Of a DNA stretch of 34,587 nucleotides, positions 26,056 through 34,494 are shown piece by piece. Source of the DNA: JAJPXC01 sp964520525 (lineage in GTDB: Bacteria; Bacteroidota; Bacteroidia; Bacteroidales; Muribaculaceae); assembly GCA_964520525.1 (NCBI GenBank), contig CAZFNR010000019.1, forward strand, positions 1 to 34,587, in the 5' to 3' direction. A program made the position numbers and the translations under genes. Each line of letters opens with the position of its first letter. The stretch's first letter is position 1. A model generated the notes under the pieces. The model searched no databases and was not told where the DNA came from. It saw only the letters and a list, made by a program, of their open reading frames with translations.

Positions 26056-26931
26056 CTACATGACATTCAGAACCTGCTCCTTAATCTGTTCGAGCACATC
26101 CTTCATCCTGACTACCAATTTCTGCATCTCGGCATGATTGCTCTTCGACCCGAGGGTATTGATTTCACGACCCATTTCCTGTGAGATGAACCCGAGCTTT
26201 TTCCCTTGACCGGGCGCCCCCTGCATGGTCTCCATGAAATAGTTGAGATGCTGGGCGAGCCGTTGTTTCTCCTCGTTGATATCGAGCTTTTCTATGTAGA
26301 AAATCATCTCCTGCTCCAAGCGCCCCTTGTCATAATCCACCGGGTTGATTTTGGCGAGGCCATCCTCGATGCGAGCTTTTATCCGCGTTATGCGCTCATT
26401 CTCATAGTTCGGAATCTCGGCGAGCAACGATGATATCGCATTGATGCGCAACGTGAAAAATTCTTGAAGTTTCGAGCCTTCCTTCGCTCTGAACTGCATG
26501 AGAGCCTCGACGGCTTGACCCACGGCATCGGTCAGAGCGGCGACCTCGTCATCGCTCACCGTCGTCATCGTGTCCGAGCGCAACGTATCGGGAAAGCGCA
26601 GAAGCAACGAATACCAGTCATCGGGTTGCGGAAGGTTCAGCTCTGATGCCATCTTCTCAAACTCTGCTTTGTATGCGGCCATGACCGGGATGTTAAACGA
26701 AGCGATTGATTCGCCGTTGACACTCTCGACATAGACACTCAGGTCGATTTTGCCACGCTCCAGACGGCGGCCTATAGCGTTACGCAAATCAAGCTCCACC
26801 TCGCGGTAGGGAGCGGGTACTCGCATCGAGAGGTCAAGCTGTTTACTGTTGAGCGACTTTATTTCTACGGTGAACCTTTTTGTGGCGTTTTCGACTACTG
26901 CTCGGCCGAAACCGGTCATTGATAAAATCAT
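26056..26931 (-). CDS. YicC/YloC-family endoribonuclease
   Basis: A 291-residue protein of the YicC family. The ATG at 26931 gives the typical opening MILSMTGFGRA; a longer frame to 26991 would run through the promoter and is rejected. The N-terminal YicC domain (1-155) and the C-terminal DUF1732 domain (about 205-291, with LEQEMIFYIEKLDINEE, FISQEMGREINTLGSKS and VVRMKDVLEQIKEQVLNV) are both complete. The family was long unknown but is now described as an endoribonuclease involved in small-RNA turnover in E. coli; its role in Bacteroidales is untested. It is the first gene of yicC-gmk-nadD-DUF5063. Confidence 0.93.
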   Translation of the reverse strand: MILSMTGFGRAVVENATKRFTVEIKSLNSKQLDLSMRVPAPYREVELDLRNAIGRRLERGKIDLSVYVESVNGESIASFNIPVMAAYKAEFEKMASELNLPQPDDWYSLLLRFPDTLRSDTMTTVSDDEVAALTDAVGQAVEALMQFRAKEGSKLQEFFTLRINAISSLLAEIPNYENERITRIKARIEDGLAKINPVDYDKGRLEQEMIFYIEKLDINEEKQRLAQHLNYFMETMQGAPGQGKKLGFISQEMGREINTLGSKSNHAEMQKLVVRMKDVLEQIKEQVLNVM

Positions 26932-26951
26932 GGCGAAATCATTATTTTTTG

Positions 26952-26988
26952 CAAAGTTACGCTTAAAACGTGGAAAATAGTAAATTTG
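26952..26988. promoter_or_regulatory. divergent promoter region of yicC (-) and tsaB (+)
   Basis: TAACTTTG on the minus strand (26959 to 26952) predicts a start near 26947 and a 16-nt leader for the yicC gene. TAAATTTG on the plus strand (26981-26988) predicts a start near 26993 and a 50-nt leader for tsaB. Both boxes are perfect TAnnTTTG, but neither has a TTG at the ideal 20-base distance. Confidence 0.5.
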
Positions 26989-27042
26989 CACTCGAAAAAT
27001 TACTCAGAAAATCAAGCCACACCAATTAGCGTATTTTTTATA

Positions 27043-27732
27043 ATGGCAATAATACTCAATATTGAAACATCAACCCGAGTGTGTTCCACCGCTTTGACCG
27101 CCGACGGCATGGTGCTCAGACAATTCCACGACAATCGCGGCCAAAACCACGCCACCTTGTTGAGCGGATTCATCAAAGGGTGTCTTGACCATCTGCGCGA
27201 GCATGAGATGACGCTCGACGCCGTAGCCGTTAGCCTTGGCCCCGGCAGTTACACCGGGCTTCGTATCGGCCTGTCTGAAGCGAAAGGACTCGCTTATGCG
27301 CTTGGTATCCCGTTGATAGGGGTCGACACCTTGCAACTGATGGCCGTCGGAGTGATGTTCAACCATGACGTCGACCCCGACTCCCTGCTCGTCCCCATGA
27401 TTGATGCCCGACGAATGGAAGTCTACACCGCCGTCTACGACATGGCTCTTAATCCCCTTCAACGACCTACGCCGCTGATTTTAGACAACGAAAGCTACGG
27501 AAAATGGCTCCACTCCCATAAAATGCTGTTTTTCGGAGACGGCAGCGATAAAGCCCGCGAAGTGATAACCTCGTCAAATGCCCTATTCATCCCCGATGTC
27601 GCACCCCTTGCCGCCGATATGCTCGCCCTCGCCGAACAAGCCTATCTCCGCGGCGACTTCCTCGACTTAGCCTACTCAGTCCCCACCTATCTAAAAGATT
27701 TTCAAGCCATCAAGCCCAAAAATCTATTTTGA
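27043..27732 (+). CDS. tsaB: tRNA threonylcarbamoyladenosine biosynthesis protein TsaB
   Basis: Partner of TsaD and TsaE in making the t6A37 modification of ANN-decoding tRNAs. The start at ATG 27043 yields the family-typical opening MAIILNIETST and 230 residues; an earlier start at 26986 would fall in the promoter. The ASKHA-fold signatures are SLGPGSYTGLRIGLSEAKGLA (about residues 67-87) and VPMIDARRMEVYTAVYD. As in other TsaB proteins, it lacks the metal-binding histidines of TsaD. The C-terminal end P-x-YLKDFQ is also typical. It is transcribed divergently from yicC. The 159 bases after it carry no recognised gene. Confidence 0.95.
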   Translation: MAIILNIETSTRVCSTALTADGMVLRQFHDNRGQNHATLLSGFIKGCLDHLREHEMTLDAVAVSLGPGSYTGLRIGLSEAKGLAYALGIPLIGVDTLQLMAVGVMFNHDVDPDSLLVPMIDARRMEVYTAVYDMALNPLQRPTPLILDNESYGKWLHSHKMLFFGDGSDKAREVITSSNALFIPDVAPLAADMLALAEQAYLRGDFLDLAYSVPTYLKDFQAIKPKNLF

Positions 27733-27891
27733 CCTCATCGCTGTCGATACAAAACGAAACCCTTTTTCAGCCCGGTTCCCCACTGTGAGGATTAGCCGCC
27801 CCCCCTCCACCGACATCCGAGTATATCATTCCACCGTCGGGCAATCGTTTATCGGCTTGCCGCCTGGCTCGCCAAGAATCGCTAACGCATA

Positions 27892-28038
27892 ATGAACGAA
27901 TACGACGATTTAGATACATACAACGGTGACGCTGAACACGATATGTGGGTCGACTACGATAACTACGAAAACACTGGTATCCCCGATGTATTCGACGAAG
28001 ATAACCTTGATGACTGTGTCGATACTCTCGATGACTGA
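27892..28038 (+). CDS. 48-residue, highly acidic small protein
   Basis: A 48-codon frame starting at ATG 27892 and ending with TGA 28036-28038. The product has 15 Asp and 4 Glu, no Lys or Arg and a single His, and several aromatic residues (MNEYDDLDTYNGD at the start, NTGIPDVFDEDNLDD near the end). Such a strongly biased yet non-repetitive composition, with clean initiation between tsaB and the convergent ccsA-type gene, suggests a real small protein rather than chance. It could be an acidic adaptor, inhibitor or metal-binding peptide; no function is visible. No ribosome-binding sequence or TAnnTTTG promoter is evident close by. Confidence 0.55.
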   Translation: MNEYDDLDTYNGDAEHDMWVDYDNYENTGIPDVFDEDNLDDCVDTLDD

Positions 28039-28072
28039 GGCTGATTCTCTTGGTGCTTGTCCCTCTAATCCG

Positions 28073-30073
28073 CTATACAGCATAGCCGTGGAGGCCGCCG
28101 AGGACGAAATTCACGCCGAAGTAGGTCATTATCACGCTCAAAAACGCGATGAGCGTATAGAGCGAGTAGTGGCGGTCGTTGTTGAACCATGGCAGCGAGC
28201 CGCGGTGGAGAGGGAACGCGTAAGTCAACATCGTTATCAACGCCCACACTTCCTTAGGGTCCCACCCCCAGTAGCGCCCCCACGATTGGTTGGCCCATAC
28301 CGCCCCGATGAAGATGCCGGCGGCGAGCAGATACACCGACGGTCTCAACAGCCTACGGCTCAGCTCGAGCAGGTCGCGACGCCCGCACAGCCACGCAGCC
28401 CCGCACAGGGCGTTTATCGCAAGTCCGGCATAGGCGAGCATCACCGTCAGCACATGGAGCGATAGCAACGGCGATCGCAGCACTGGCACCACTTGTGTCA
28501 CCTGGGGGCTGCGTTGCCCCATCATCGCGACCATCATCGCCAACGCTGCTACCGTCAGGCAGAGCGGTGTCGCCGAGCCATAACGCCGGGGCATCGCCAC
28601 TCCGGCCAGGCAGGCGGCTAACGCCATCCATTGCATTGTTTCATAGCCGTTTGACATCGGAGCGCGCCCCGACGCTATCCAGTTGAGCGCAATCAATCCG
28701 GTGAGCCAAATCACCCCGGCGGTGGCTAACGTGCGCGCCATGCGGCGGTGGGGCCTGAAAAATAGTATTAATCCGGTCAATAACAGAGTAATACAGGGCC
28801 ATAGCGATGGCGCGAGCGTGTTGAATAGCCGCTCGGCGGCGACGCGCTCGTGCGAGGGTATCGCGCCATCCCCGGCGTTTTGGCGTTGATAACCCTTGAT
28901 TTTTTCGACAACGCTCTGTAGTTCAGTCCATTGACCGTTTGCCGCAAGCTCGGCCATATAATTGAAGCAGTGGCTCACGAAGTGCCATGTTTCGAGGTCC
29001 ATTTCAGCCGGAATGTCGTCGGCGGGTGACAGCCAGCGCACCCCCTCGGCGGTCGTTATCGGGAAAATGCTCCATAGCGAGCCGGTGGCGGCTGCCGAAG
29101 CGAGGCCAAACTTCTCATTTGCCGCCTCATAGCCCTGTCCGGAGGGTAGGTATTCACCCTGTGGCGAGAAAAAGTCGGGCAATGCCGCAAATTTGCCGTC
29201 AATGCCAAGTAACTCTCTCGTTTTGCGGTCTTTGAGCTTTATGCAAGGCTCGTTTCGCCATGAGTCGTAGTAGAATATCCAGCCGGTCAACACCTGCTCG
29301 GCGCACAACCCTTTGTAGCTGCTCCCGCCGGTGAGCTTGACGGTGAAGTCGCGGGCAAGGGTCGACAGCGGGGCAATGCGGCCGTTGTTGTAGACCATTA
29401 GCTCTCCAAATTTGGCTGCTGTTGCCTCGGGAAGTGCTTTGGGCGCGGCACTGGCCGACAGGGTCGCCACGGTGAGCAGGGCGGTGCTCCAGCCGCGTTT
29501 AAACCGCCTTGACGGTATCAGCGAACACAACATGGCCGCTAACAGTAGCCCGTAGCCGATGTAGCTGATTGCCGTCCCCGCGGCGTCGCAGCTCACGGTC
29601 AACGTCGAGCCGAGCTTGTCGGGGTCGTAGCCGGTTTGGAAAAAGCGGTAACCCTTGGCTGTGTGCACACGGTTCATCGCCACGACAGCCTCTTCTCCGT
29701 CGATTTTAAGGCGGCTTACGAAGTCGGCGGGTGCCATCGTCCCGGGATAGTATTCGATGTGGAAATCGACAAGTTCAACCGTCAGCTCGCCGAGGGTTAC
29801 CGGTTGGCCGGTGCGCAGTTTGAGCGTTTCGGTTGTGCCGAGCAGGTGTGTGGCTAAAGCTCCGCCGAGTATCACCGCCAGTGCGCAGTGAATCGCGAAC
29901 ACCGCTTTGCGGCGATAAAGTCGGCGGCTGGTTATATGGTACCCCCCGGCACAAACAATCGCCCCCCAAGCGATTGTCATGGGGAGCGATGTGTAGGTAT
30001 CGGGATTACCGCCGAGGCAGCTTATCACGGCCAGTGCGGCTGCAACCGCCGCAAGCAATAGTAATGCTATCAT
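28073..30073 (-). CDS. ResB-CcsA fusion, system II cytochrome c haem ligation protein
   Basis: A 666-residue membrane protein. The N-terminal part (about 1-190) has ResB-like helices and a short periplasmic domain. A second periplasmic region (about 205-420) follows, and the C-terminal part (from about 425) is a CcsA multi-helix domain. The tryptophan-rich WWD motif WANQSWGRYWGWDPKEVW is at 593-610. Flanking histidines likely to handle haem are visible in SLHVLT upstream, YAFPLH after the motif and GGLHGY at the C-terminus. Fused ResB-CcsA proteins deliver haem and attach it to CxxCH motifs. It is the last gene of the operon and lies 25 bases after the di-haem oxidoreductase, its most obvious substrate. 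Confidence 0.9.
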   Translation of the reverse strand: MIALLLLAAVAAALAVISCLGGNPDTYTSLPMTIAWGAIVCAGGYHITSRRLYRRKAVFAIHCALAVILGGALATHLLGTTETLKLRTGQPVTLGELTVELVDFHIEYYPGTMAPADFVSRLKIDGEEAVVAMNRVHTAKGYRFFQTGYDPDKLGSTLTVSCDAAGTAISYIGYGLLLAAMLCSLIPSRRFKRGWSTALLTVATLSASAAPKALPEATAAKFGELMVYNNGRIAPLSTLARDFTVKLTGGSSYKGLCAEQVLTGWIFYYDSWRNEPCIKLKDRKTRELLGIDGKFAALPDFFSPQGEYLPSGQGYEAANEKFGLASAAATGSLWSIFPITTAEGVRWLSPADDIPAEMDLETWHFVSHCFNYMAELAANGQWTELQSVVEKIKGYQRQNAGDGAIPSHERVAAERLFNTLAPSLWPCITLLLTGLILFFRPHRRMARTLATAGVIWLTGLIALNWIASGRAPMSNGYETMQWMALAACLAGVAMPRRYGSATPLCLTVAALAMMVAMMGQRSPQVTQVVPVLRSPLLSLHVLTVMLAYAGLAINALCGAAWLCGRRDLLELSRRLLRPSVYLLAAGIFIGAVWANQSWGRYWGWDPKEVWALITMLTYAFPLHRGSLPWFNNDRHYSLYTLIAFLSVIMTYFGVNFVLGGLHGYAV

Positions 30074-30098
30074 TTAATCAATCGTTTGTGTGAAACGG

Positions 30099-31778
30099 TT
30101 AGATTGCGTCGAGAAAGGCGATGACGGCGTCGCGGTCGGCCTTCTCGAGCTGGCGGAATTTAACCACCGACTCGTAGGCGTCGCTCTGTTGCGACGTGCC
30201 GTGCCACATGACGGCCTCCATCGTCGTGCGGGCGCGGCAGTCGTGCAGACGGTCGGCATAGGCCGAGCCGGTCGCCATCTGGTGGAGTCCGCGACCCCAA
30301 AGCGGAGTGGTGCGACACCATCCGTTGCGTATGTCGTTGACCATCATCAGCTTGTGCTGTACCATATCGGTGTAAGGCCAAATCTTTTGGTTAGGGTAGG
30401 TGGGGAGGGCGCGCCCCGAAGCCGATGCCGTGAAGAATTGAGCCGGGTCGCGCACTTCGTCGCGACCGGTAGTCCACGACGGGCGGTGACAGTAGGCGCA
30501 ACCTATTTCCTCAAACACCTCTTTGCCGCGCTGCACATCCTCACGCTCTGCTCCGCGCACGGCGGGAACAGCCAAACCGCGGTGCCATACCATCATATCT
30601 ATATAGTTTTGGTCGGTAGCTTCGGCGGGAAGCGTCGTTGAGTTGATATAGGCGAGGATGTTTTGCTCGACGTTGGCTGTGAACCACTCGGGGTGGGTCT
30701 TGTCAGGGTCGATGTTGGCTATGTAGGCGGGGAACTCTTTCTGCACCTCGGGGTCGGCTGCTGCAGCGCGGGCGTAGTAGCCTCCAGCGTCTTTGTAGTG
30801 GTAGCGGCGGTCAGAGCGAGTCACGTTGGTGATGTTCCAGTAGGCGTTAGCCCCGGCTGCGTCTTGCAAAGGCCCGCGGCTCAAGGCATAGGTGTAGCGC
30901 AACGGGTATTTTTTGCCGTCGCTCGATGCCTCTTTCGATGTGTATTGACCGGTCCAAGTGCCTCCGGCGAAGATGGCGGGGTTTAGCCCGTTTTTGAGGT
31001 ATCCATCATTTTCCATTTGAGTGTATTGGGCAAGCAAATCCTCATCGGTGATAGCGTCGATAAGGCCAGTGCCATAGATGCCGATGGTGTTTTCAAGACG
31101 CACCTCATAGTCGCCCATCTGCTCGGCGGTCAGTTTGCCCTCGCGGTAGGCGTAGACGGCGTCGCGTGGCATAGTCACCTCGGGATAGCGCATAGCGTAG
31201 GTCTCGCCGTCGGGGAAGGTGTTGCCCCAAGCGTCGGTGTACTCGTGCCATTTTATCGTCACTTTATCCTCGTCGAGCGGTGCTTTGAACGGTGCAACGG
31301 CGTGGCCTTGCGGCATACCGGCAAGCCAGTTGACATAGCCCTGGGTGGCGGGGTTGAACACTACGAGCAGATAGCCGTTGCCGGTCTCGTTGGTGCGAAA
31401 CGGGCCGTCGGGTTGTGACTTGCCGTGGCCGTAACCCGGGTGGCAGTGCATACACGACGAGCGCACGTAGATCGGCCCGAGGCCGCTGCGCACACCCTCC
31501 GAGTTGCTCACGTAGTTTTTCTCAAACAGCTGTTCGCCGCGTTTGAACGAGGCGATGAAGCCGCCGTCTTCAACGGCTTTGGTCGGCTGCTCAAAGCAAG
31601 CCGATGTGGTGACGTAAGATGTGCCGAGCTTGCCCCCGGCGTAGTACCATTCAGGTCTGTCGTCAACGGGGTCGGGCTCGCCACCTACCGCCGTAACGTC
31701 GTCATCGCTACATGACCCCAGAAGGGTCAATGCAGCGATAGCGGGGATGAATTGCAAGAATTTCAATCTATTGTCCAT
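30099..31778 (-). CDS. di-haem oxidoreductase family lipoprotein (DHOR, DUF1111)
   Basis: A 559-residue lipoprotein with lipobox LGSC (lipid cysteine C23) followed by S-D-D-D, which resembles the surface-export signal of Bacteroidetes lipoproteins. Two c-type haem motifs are visible, CMHCH at 109-113 and CAYCH at 427-431. Between them lie the conserved DHOR regions (for example GLIDAITDEDLLAQ). The family is related to MauG and cytochrome c peroxidases and is sometimes annotated as thiol oxidoreductase; the true substrate is unknown. Its start overlaps the imelysin stop (TGATG), so the two are made together. The downstream ResB-CcsA is expected to attach both haems. No truncation is seen. Confidence 0.92.
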   Translation of the reverse strand: MDNRLKFLQFIPAIAALTLLGSCSDDDVTAVGGEPDPVDDRPEWYYAGGKLGTSYVTTSACFEQPTKAVEDGGFIASFKRGEQLFEKNYVSNSEGVRSGLGPIYVRSSCMHCHPGYGHGKSQPDGPFRTNETGNGYLLVVFNPATQGYVNWLAGMPQGHAVAPFKAPLDEDKVTIKWHEYTDAWGNTFPDGETYAMRYPEVTMPRDAVYAYREGKLTAEQMGDYEVRLENTIGIYGTGLIDAITDEDLLAQYTQMENDGYLKNGLNPAIFAGGTWTGQYTSKEASSDGKKYPLRYTYALSRGPLQDAAGANAYWNITNVTRSDRRYHYKDAGGYYARAAAADPEVQKEFPAYIANIDPDKTHPEWFTANVEQNILAYINSTTLPAEATDQNYIDMMVWHRGLAVPAVRGAEREDVQRGKEVFEEIGCAYCHRPSWTTGRDEVRDPAQFFTASASGRALPTYPNQKIWPYTDMVQHKLMMVNDIRNGWCRTTPLWGRGLHQMATGSAYADRLHDCRARTTMEAVMWHGTSQQSDAYESVVKFRQLEKADRDAVIAFLDAI

Positions 31779-33004
31779 CAGTTCTTTTGTATTAAGTCGA
31801 TTACTTCGTCAAAAATGTCGTTGACTTCGTTGCAGGCGTTGACGGCTGCGAAGTTGATTTCGCGGAGCGACGCGTCTTGCGAGGTCGAGGCAAACGGTTC
31901 CTGCATCTTGCCGATGGCCTCGATTGCGCCGTCGATTGCGGCAACGACGCGGCGGTCAAGGTCAGCGTCGATTGACGCTACATAAGCGCTGAGGGTGTAG
32001 GTCGAGGGCTTGATGTAGTTTTCGGTCACGCCGTTACTGGCGGTGTAGCCGCAGTAGGCGTTGCGCACCGAGTAGAGGTTGTCGATGAAGTCGACAATCG
32101 AGTTCAAGGCATAGGGCGACTCGATGTAGTCGGGGTCGGCAGCCAATCCTGAGCCGACGGGATTGCCGATTTTCTGGTTGCCTACCTCGTCGGCGATGTC
32201 TTGTGCGCCTACGATAAGCTCTTGCACGGCATCGGCATAGTTGCGGTAGATTGAACCGGCGTTACCGGCTTCCTTCATATATGCGCCGTAGTTCTTGTCG
32301 TATGAGAGTTCGGCCTCGTCGAGAATCTCGAGTTTCTTGCTGTTGACAGTGCCTTCGTCGGCCCATGACGCTTCGAGGCGTAAGCAGCAGTTGCGCAAGT
32401 CGTCGGCTACGGCGGCGAGGTAGTAAAGCTCGTTTTGGGTGAAGCGCGACGCGGGGCGCGGGCTTGTGGTGGCAGTGGTCTTGTTGGCGGGTTCAAAAAG
32501 CATATATTCGATGGCGTGGAAGCCGAGCAAGCCTTGTCCCAATGACGAACCGACATACTCGCCTGCGCTCTCGCGGTTTGACATGTGGCTCATCTGCTCC
32601 TTGTTGTTGAGCATCGCTACCATAGCCGTTTTGTCGAGGGGCCAGGTGTCGATGTGGGGGTCGATGTTATAGTCGGCGGCTGCGCCGTAGAGCCACGCTT
32701 CGCTAAGCTCCCAGTAGCGGCGGGCTTCAATCCATGCGTCGCCCGCTTTGGCGATAGTGGCTTCGTCGAGGTTCTCGATACCCCCTTCACACATCGCGTC
32801 GCAGAGGTCTGCGAGCTTCATTGAAGCGTCGGCCAAACCGCGGTAGGTGGGGACGACGGTGTTGTTGACATAGTCGGTCACGACTTTTTTCAGAGCTGTT
32901 TCTTGAGCGTCTTCGGGCGTCGTGGGAGAGTCGGAATCGGAGCATGATGCCAGACCGATAGAGGCCGCAATGGCGGCAGAAATCATTAGATAGTTGAATT
33001 TCAT
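31778..33004 (-). CDS. imelysin-family lipoprotein (M75)
   Basis: A 408-residue lipoprotein with lipobox LASC (lipid cysteine C21) followed by S-D-S-D-S. The mature part is a helical imelysin domain. The family signature GFHAIEYMLFE is at 161-171 and the conserved DPHIDTWPLD at 115-124. Imelysins were first named as peptidases of family M75, but structural work and homology to EfeO/EfeM indicate metal or haem binding in iron uptake rather than proteolysis. Here the protein sits between an outer-membrane porin (24 bases upstream) and a di-haem oxidoreductase (overlapping), which favours metal acquisition with a redox partner. The choice of metal is not visible. Confidence 0.92.
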   Translation of the reverse strand: MKFNYLMISAAIAASIGLASCSDSDSPTTPEDAQETALKKVVTDYVNNTVVPTYRGLADASMKLADLCDAMCEGGIENLDEATIAKAGDAWIEARRYWELSEAWLYGAAADYNIDPHIDTWPLDKTAMVAMLNNKEQMSHMSNRESAGEYVGSSLGQGLLGFHAIEYMLFEPANKTTATTSPRPASRFTQNELYYLAAVADDLRNCCLRLEASWADEGTVNSKKLEILDEAELSYDKNYGAYMKEAGNAGSIYRNYADAVQELIVGAQDIADEVGNQKIGNPVGSGLAADPDYIESPYALNSIVDFIDNLYSVRNAYCGYTASNGVTENYIKPSTYTLSAYVASIDADLDRRVVAAIDGAIEAIGKMQEPFASTSQDASLREINFAAVNACNEVNDIFDEVIDLIQKN

Positions 33005-33028
33005 ATTGTTAAATGTTGATTTAATGGT

Positions 33029-34270
33029 CTATTTCGTGAAAAATCCGGCGTAGGCGATTCCAAGCGAGATTGACGGCTCATTGTTGTAGGGCGTTTTCAG
33101 CAAGCCTATGCTGTACTCGGCTTTGACCACCACTTCCTTTATAGGGAAGTAGTTGATGCCGGCGGCTATCCGTGAACGGCCACACCAATCATAATCGAGT
33201 ATGCCCCCCTCGGTTTTTAGCATCGAGTCGTAGTAGTCGTAACGGCCGAACAGGTACATCTTCTGTCGCTCCACCTTGAGCGGGGCGAAGATGTCGTAGC
33301 CGGCTTCGATGCCGACTGAGATGGCCTCGGATGCGACGTTGGTCTTGGGCGAGGGTGAGTCGTTGCGCAATTTTTTGTTGTAGGCGGTGATGCGGTCTGA
33401 GTCGCTGAGATGGCCGTAGATGATGCCGCCGCGAGCTAAGATGTTGTAGCGGTTGTAGGTGAAGTCAAATGCGCCGATGGCGAGCGTGCCTTTCACGTCG
33501 TCCCACTGCTCGTTGGGGTGAGAGAGTGTGTTGCTGAATGTGTTGCCAAGGTAGCCGCTGAAGCCCAAGCGTAAGCCGGGGACTGAATAGTTGTCGATGC
33601 GTGCCACCCCGGCAAGTGCGTTGGCTATTTTAAATTCATAGGGGCTTGCCGAGGCTGAGGCTACCCAGTTTTCCCGGCCGAACTGATCGGAGTTCAAGCC
33701 TGGAATCACCATCACCTCATAGCGCCAGTCGCCGGCGCGTCCCCATAGGCTGAGGCCTGTTTCATGCCATGTGCAGGGGATAATGGTGTTGTCGCCCTCG
33801 GGGCGGAACACACCGAAAAATTGGTTGGGCTCGTGGGCTCGGTTGGTCCCGCCGACAGGCACCACCATATGGCCGGCGCGGAGGTTCAACGCCTGGCTGA
33901 ACGATTTCTGAATCCAGAACTGCTCAAGGGCAACCTCGCCGCCGCGTTCCACTTCGCTTTCATATTCGCCCCCCTCGTCATCTTCCATTTCGATGGCCGA
34001 TTCAGTGCCGCCGTGTTCAAATTCTATCTCGGTGCCGAGGCTCCAACCGTGGCCGAAGTCGTAGCCTAAGTAGATTACCACGTGGGGCAGGTCGGTGCGC
34101 GAGTGGTGGTCATCTTTGAAGTTTTCGGGTGTCTTGTAACGGTTCCACGCGTCAGAGAAGAAATTGTACTGGTAGGTTGCTTCGCCGTAGCCTCCGATTG
34201 TGAGTTGGGCTGAGGCCGTCGATGCACACAATGCGGTGGCGGCCAAGAAAGTGAGTGTTTTGTTTGCCAT
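33029..34270 (-). CDS. outer-membrane beta-barrel porin, first gene of the imelysin operon
   Basis: A 413-residue protein with a signal peptide ending at A-S-A-Q (about 19-22). The mature protein is made of alternating amphipathic strands (for example LTIGGYGEATYQYNF, HVVIYLGYDFG, WSLGTEIEFEHGG and the closing SISLGIAYAGFF), typical of phosphate-selective or OprP-like porins. A very acidic insertion at about 90-112 (EMEDDEGGEYESEVERGGE) probably forms an extracellular loop and could attract cations. The last residues are FFTK rather than a final aromatic. It heads the four-gene operon, with an ideal promoter 24 bases upstream. A channel for metal complexes or the ligand of the imelysin is an inference from context. 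Confidence 0.85.
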   Translation of the reverse strand: MANKTLTFLAATALCASTASAQLTIGGYGEATYQYNFFSDAWNRYKTPENFKDDHHSRTDLPHVVIYLGYDFGHGWSLGTEIEFEHGGTESAIEMEDDEGGEYESEVERGGEVALEQFWIQKSFSQALNLRAGHMVVPVGGTNRAHEPNQFFGVFRPEGDNTIIPCTWHETGLSLWGRAGDWRYEVMVIPGLNSDQFGRENWVASASASPYEFKIANALAGVARIDNYSVPGLRLGFSGYLGNTFSNTLSHPNEQWDDVKGTLAIGAFDFTYNRYNILARGGIIYGHLSDSDRITAYNKKLRNDSPSPKTNVASEAISVGIEAGYDIFAPLKVERQKMYLFGRYDYYDSMLKTEGGILDYDWCGRSRIAAGINYFPIKEVVVKAEYSIGLLKTPYNNEPSISLGIAYAGFFTK

Positions 34271-34293
34271 TTATTTCCGATTTTTTGCGATGG

Positions 34294-34324
34294 CAAAATT
34301 ACCGCTCGTTAAAAATCGTGGCAA
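34294..34324 (-). promoter_or_regulatory. promoter of the porin-imelysin-DHOR-CcsA operon
   Basis: On the minus strand, TTG at 34324-34322 and TAATTTTG at 34301-34294 are exactly 20 bases apart. Predicted start near 34289 leaves a leader of about 19 nt. No second promoter is seen within the operon, and gene spacing is at most 25 bases. Confidence 0.65.
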
Positions 34325-34494
34325 TACCCAAAAATAGGTAAAAAGTCAGCACCCTCAACCGCAGGTTACCCAAAAAACATTAGAAGCGGATGATGCCGAA
34401 GATGCGGGCAGCGAGCCGTTTGACGACGAGCATGGGCCATTGGCACCTTATACTCTTGACATCTTCCCCGCCCACCGGGACAATCTTCTGACCC

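Noticed and set aside
26932..26991. Twenty-codon N-terminal extension of the YicC-family gene
   Set aside because: It would place the TAACTTTG promoter box inside the coding sequence and the family normally begins at the SMTGFGR segment.
27926..28465. 179-codon plus-strand frame
   Set aside because: It overlaps the acidic small gene in another frame and is antisense to the ResB-CcsA gene; its Arg/Pro/His-rich composition is a shadow pattern.
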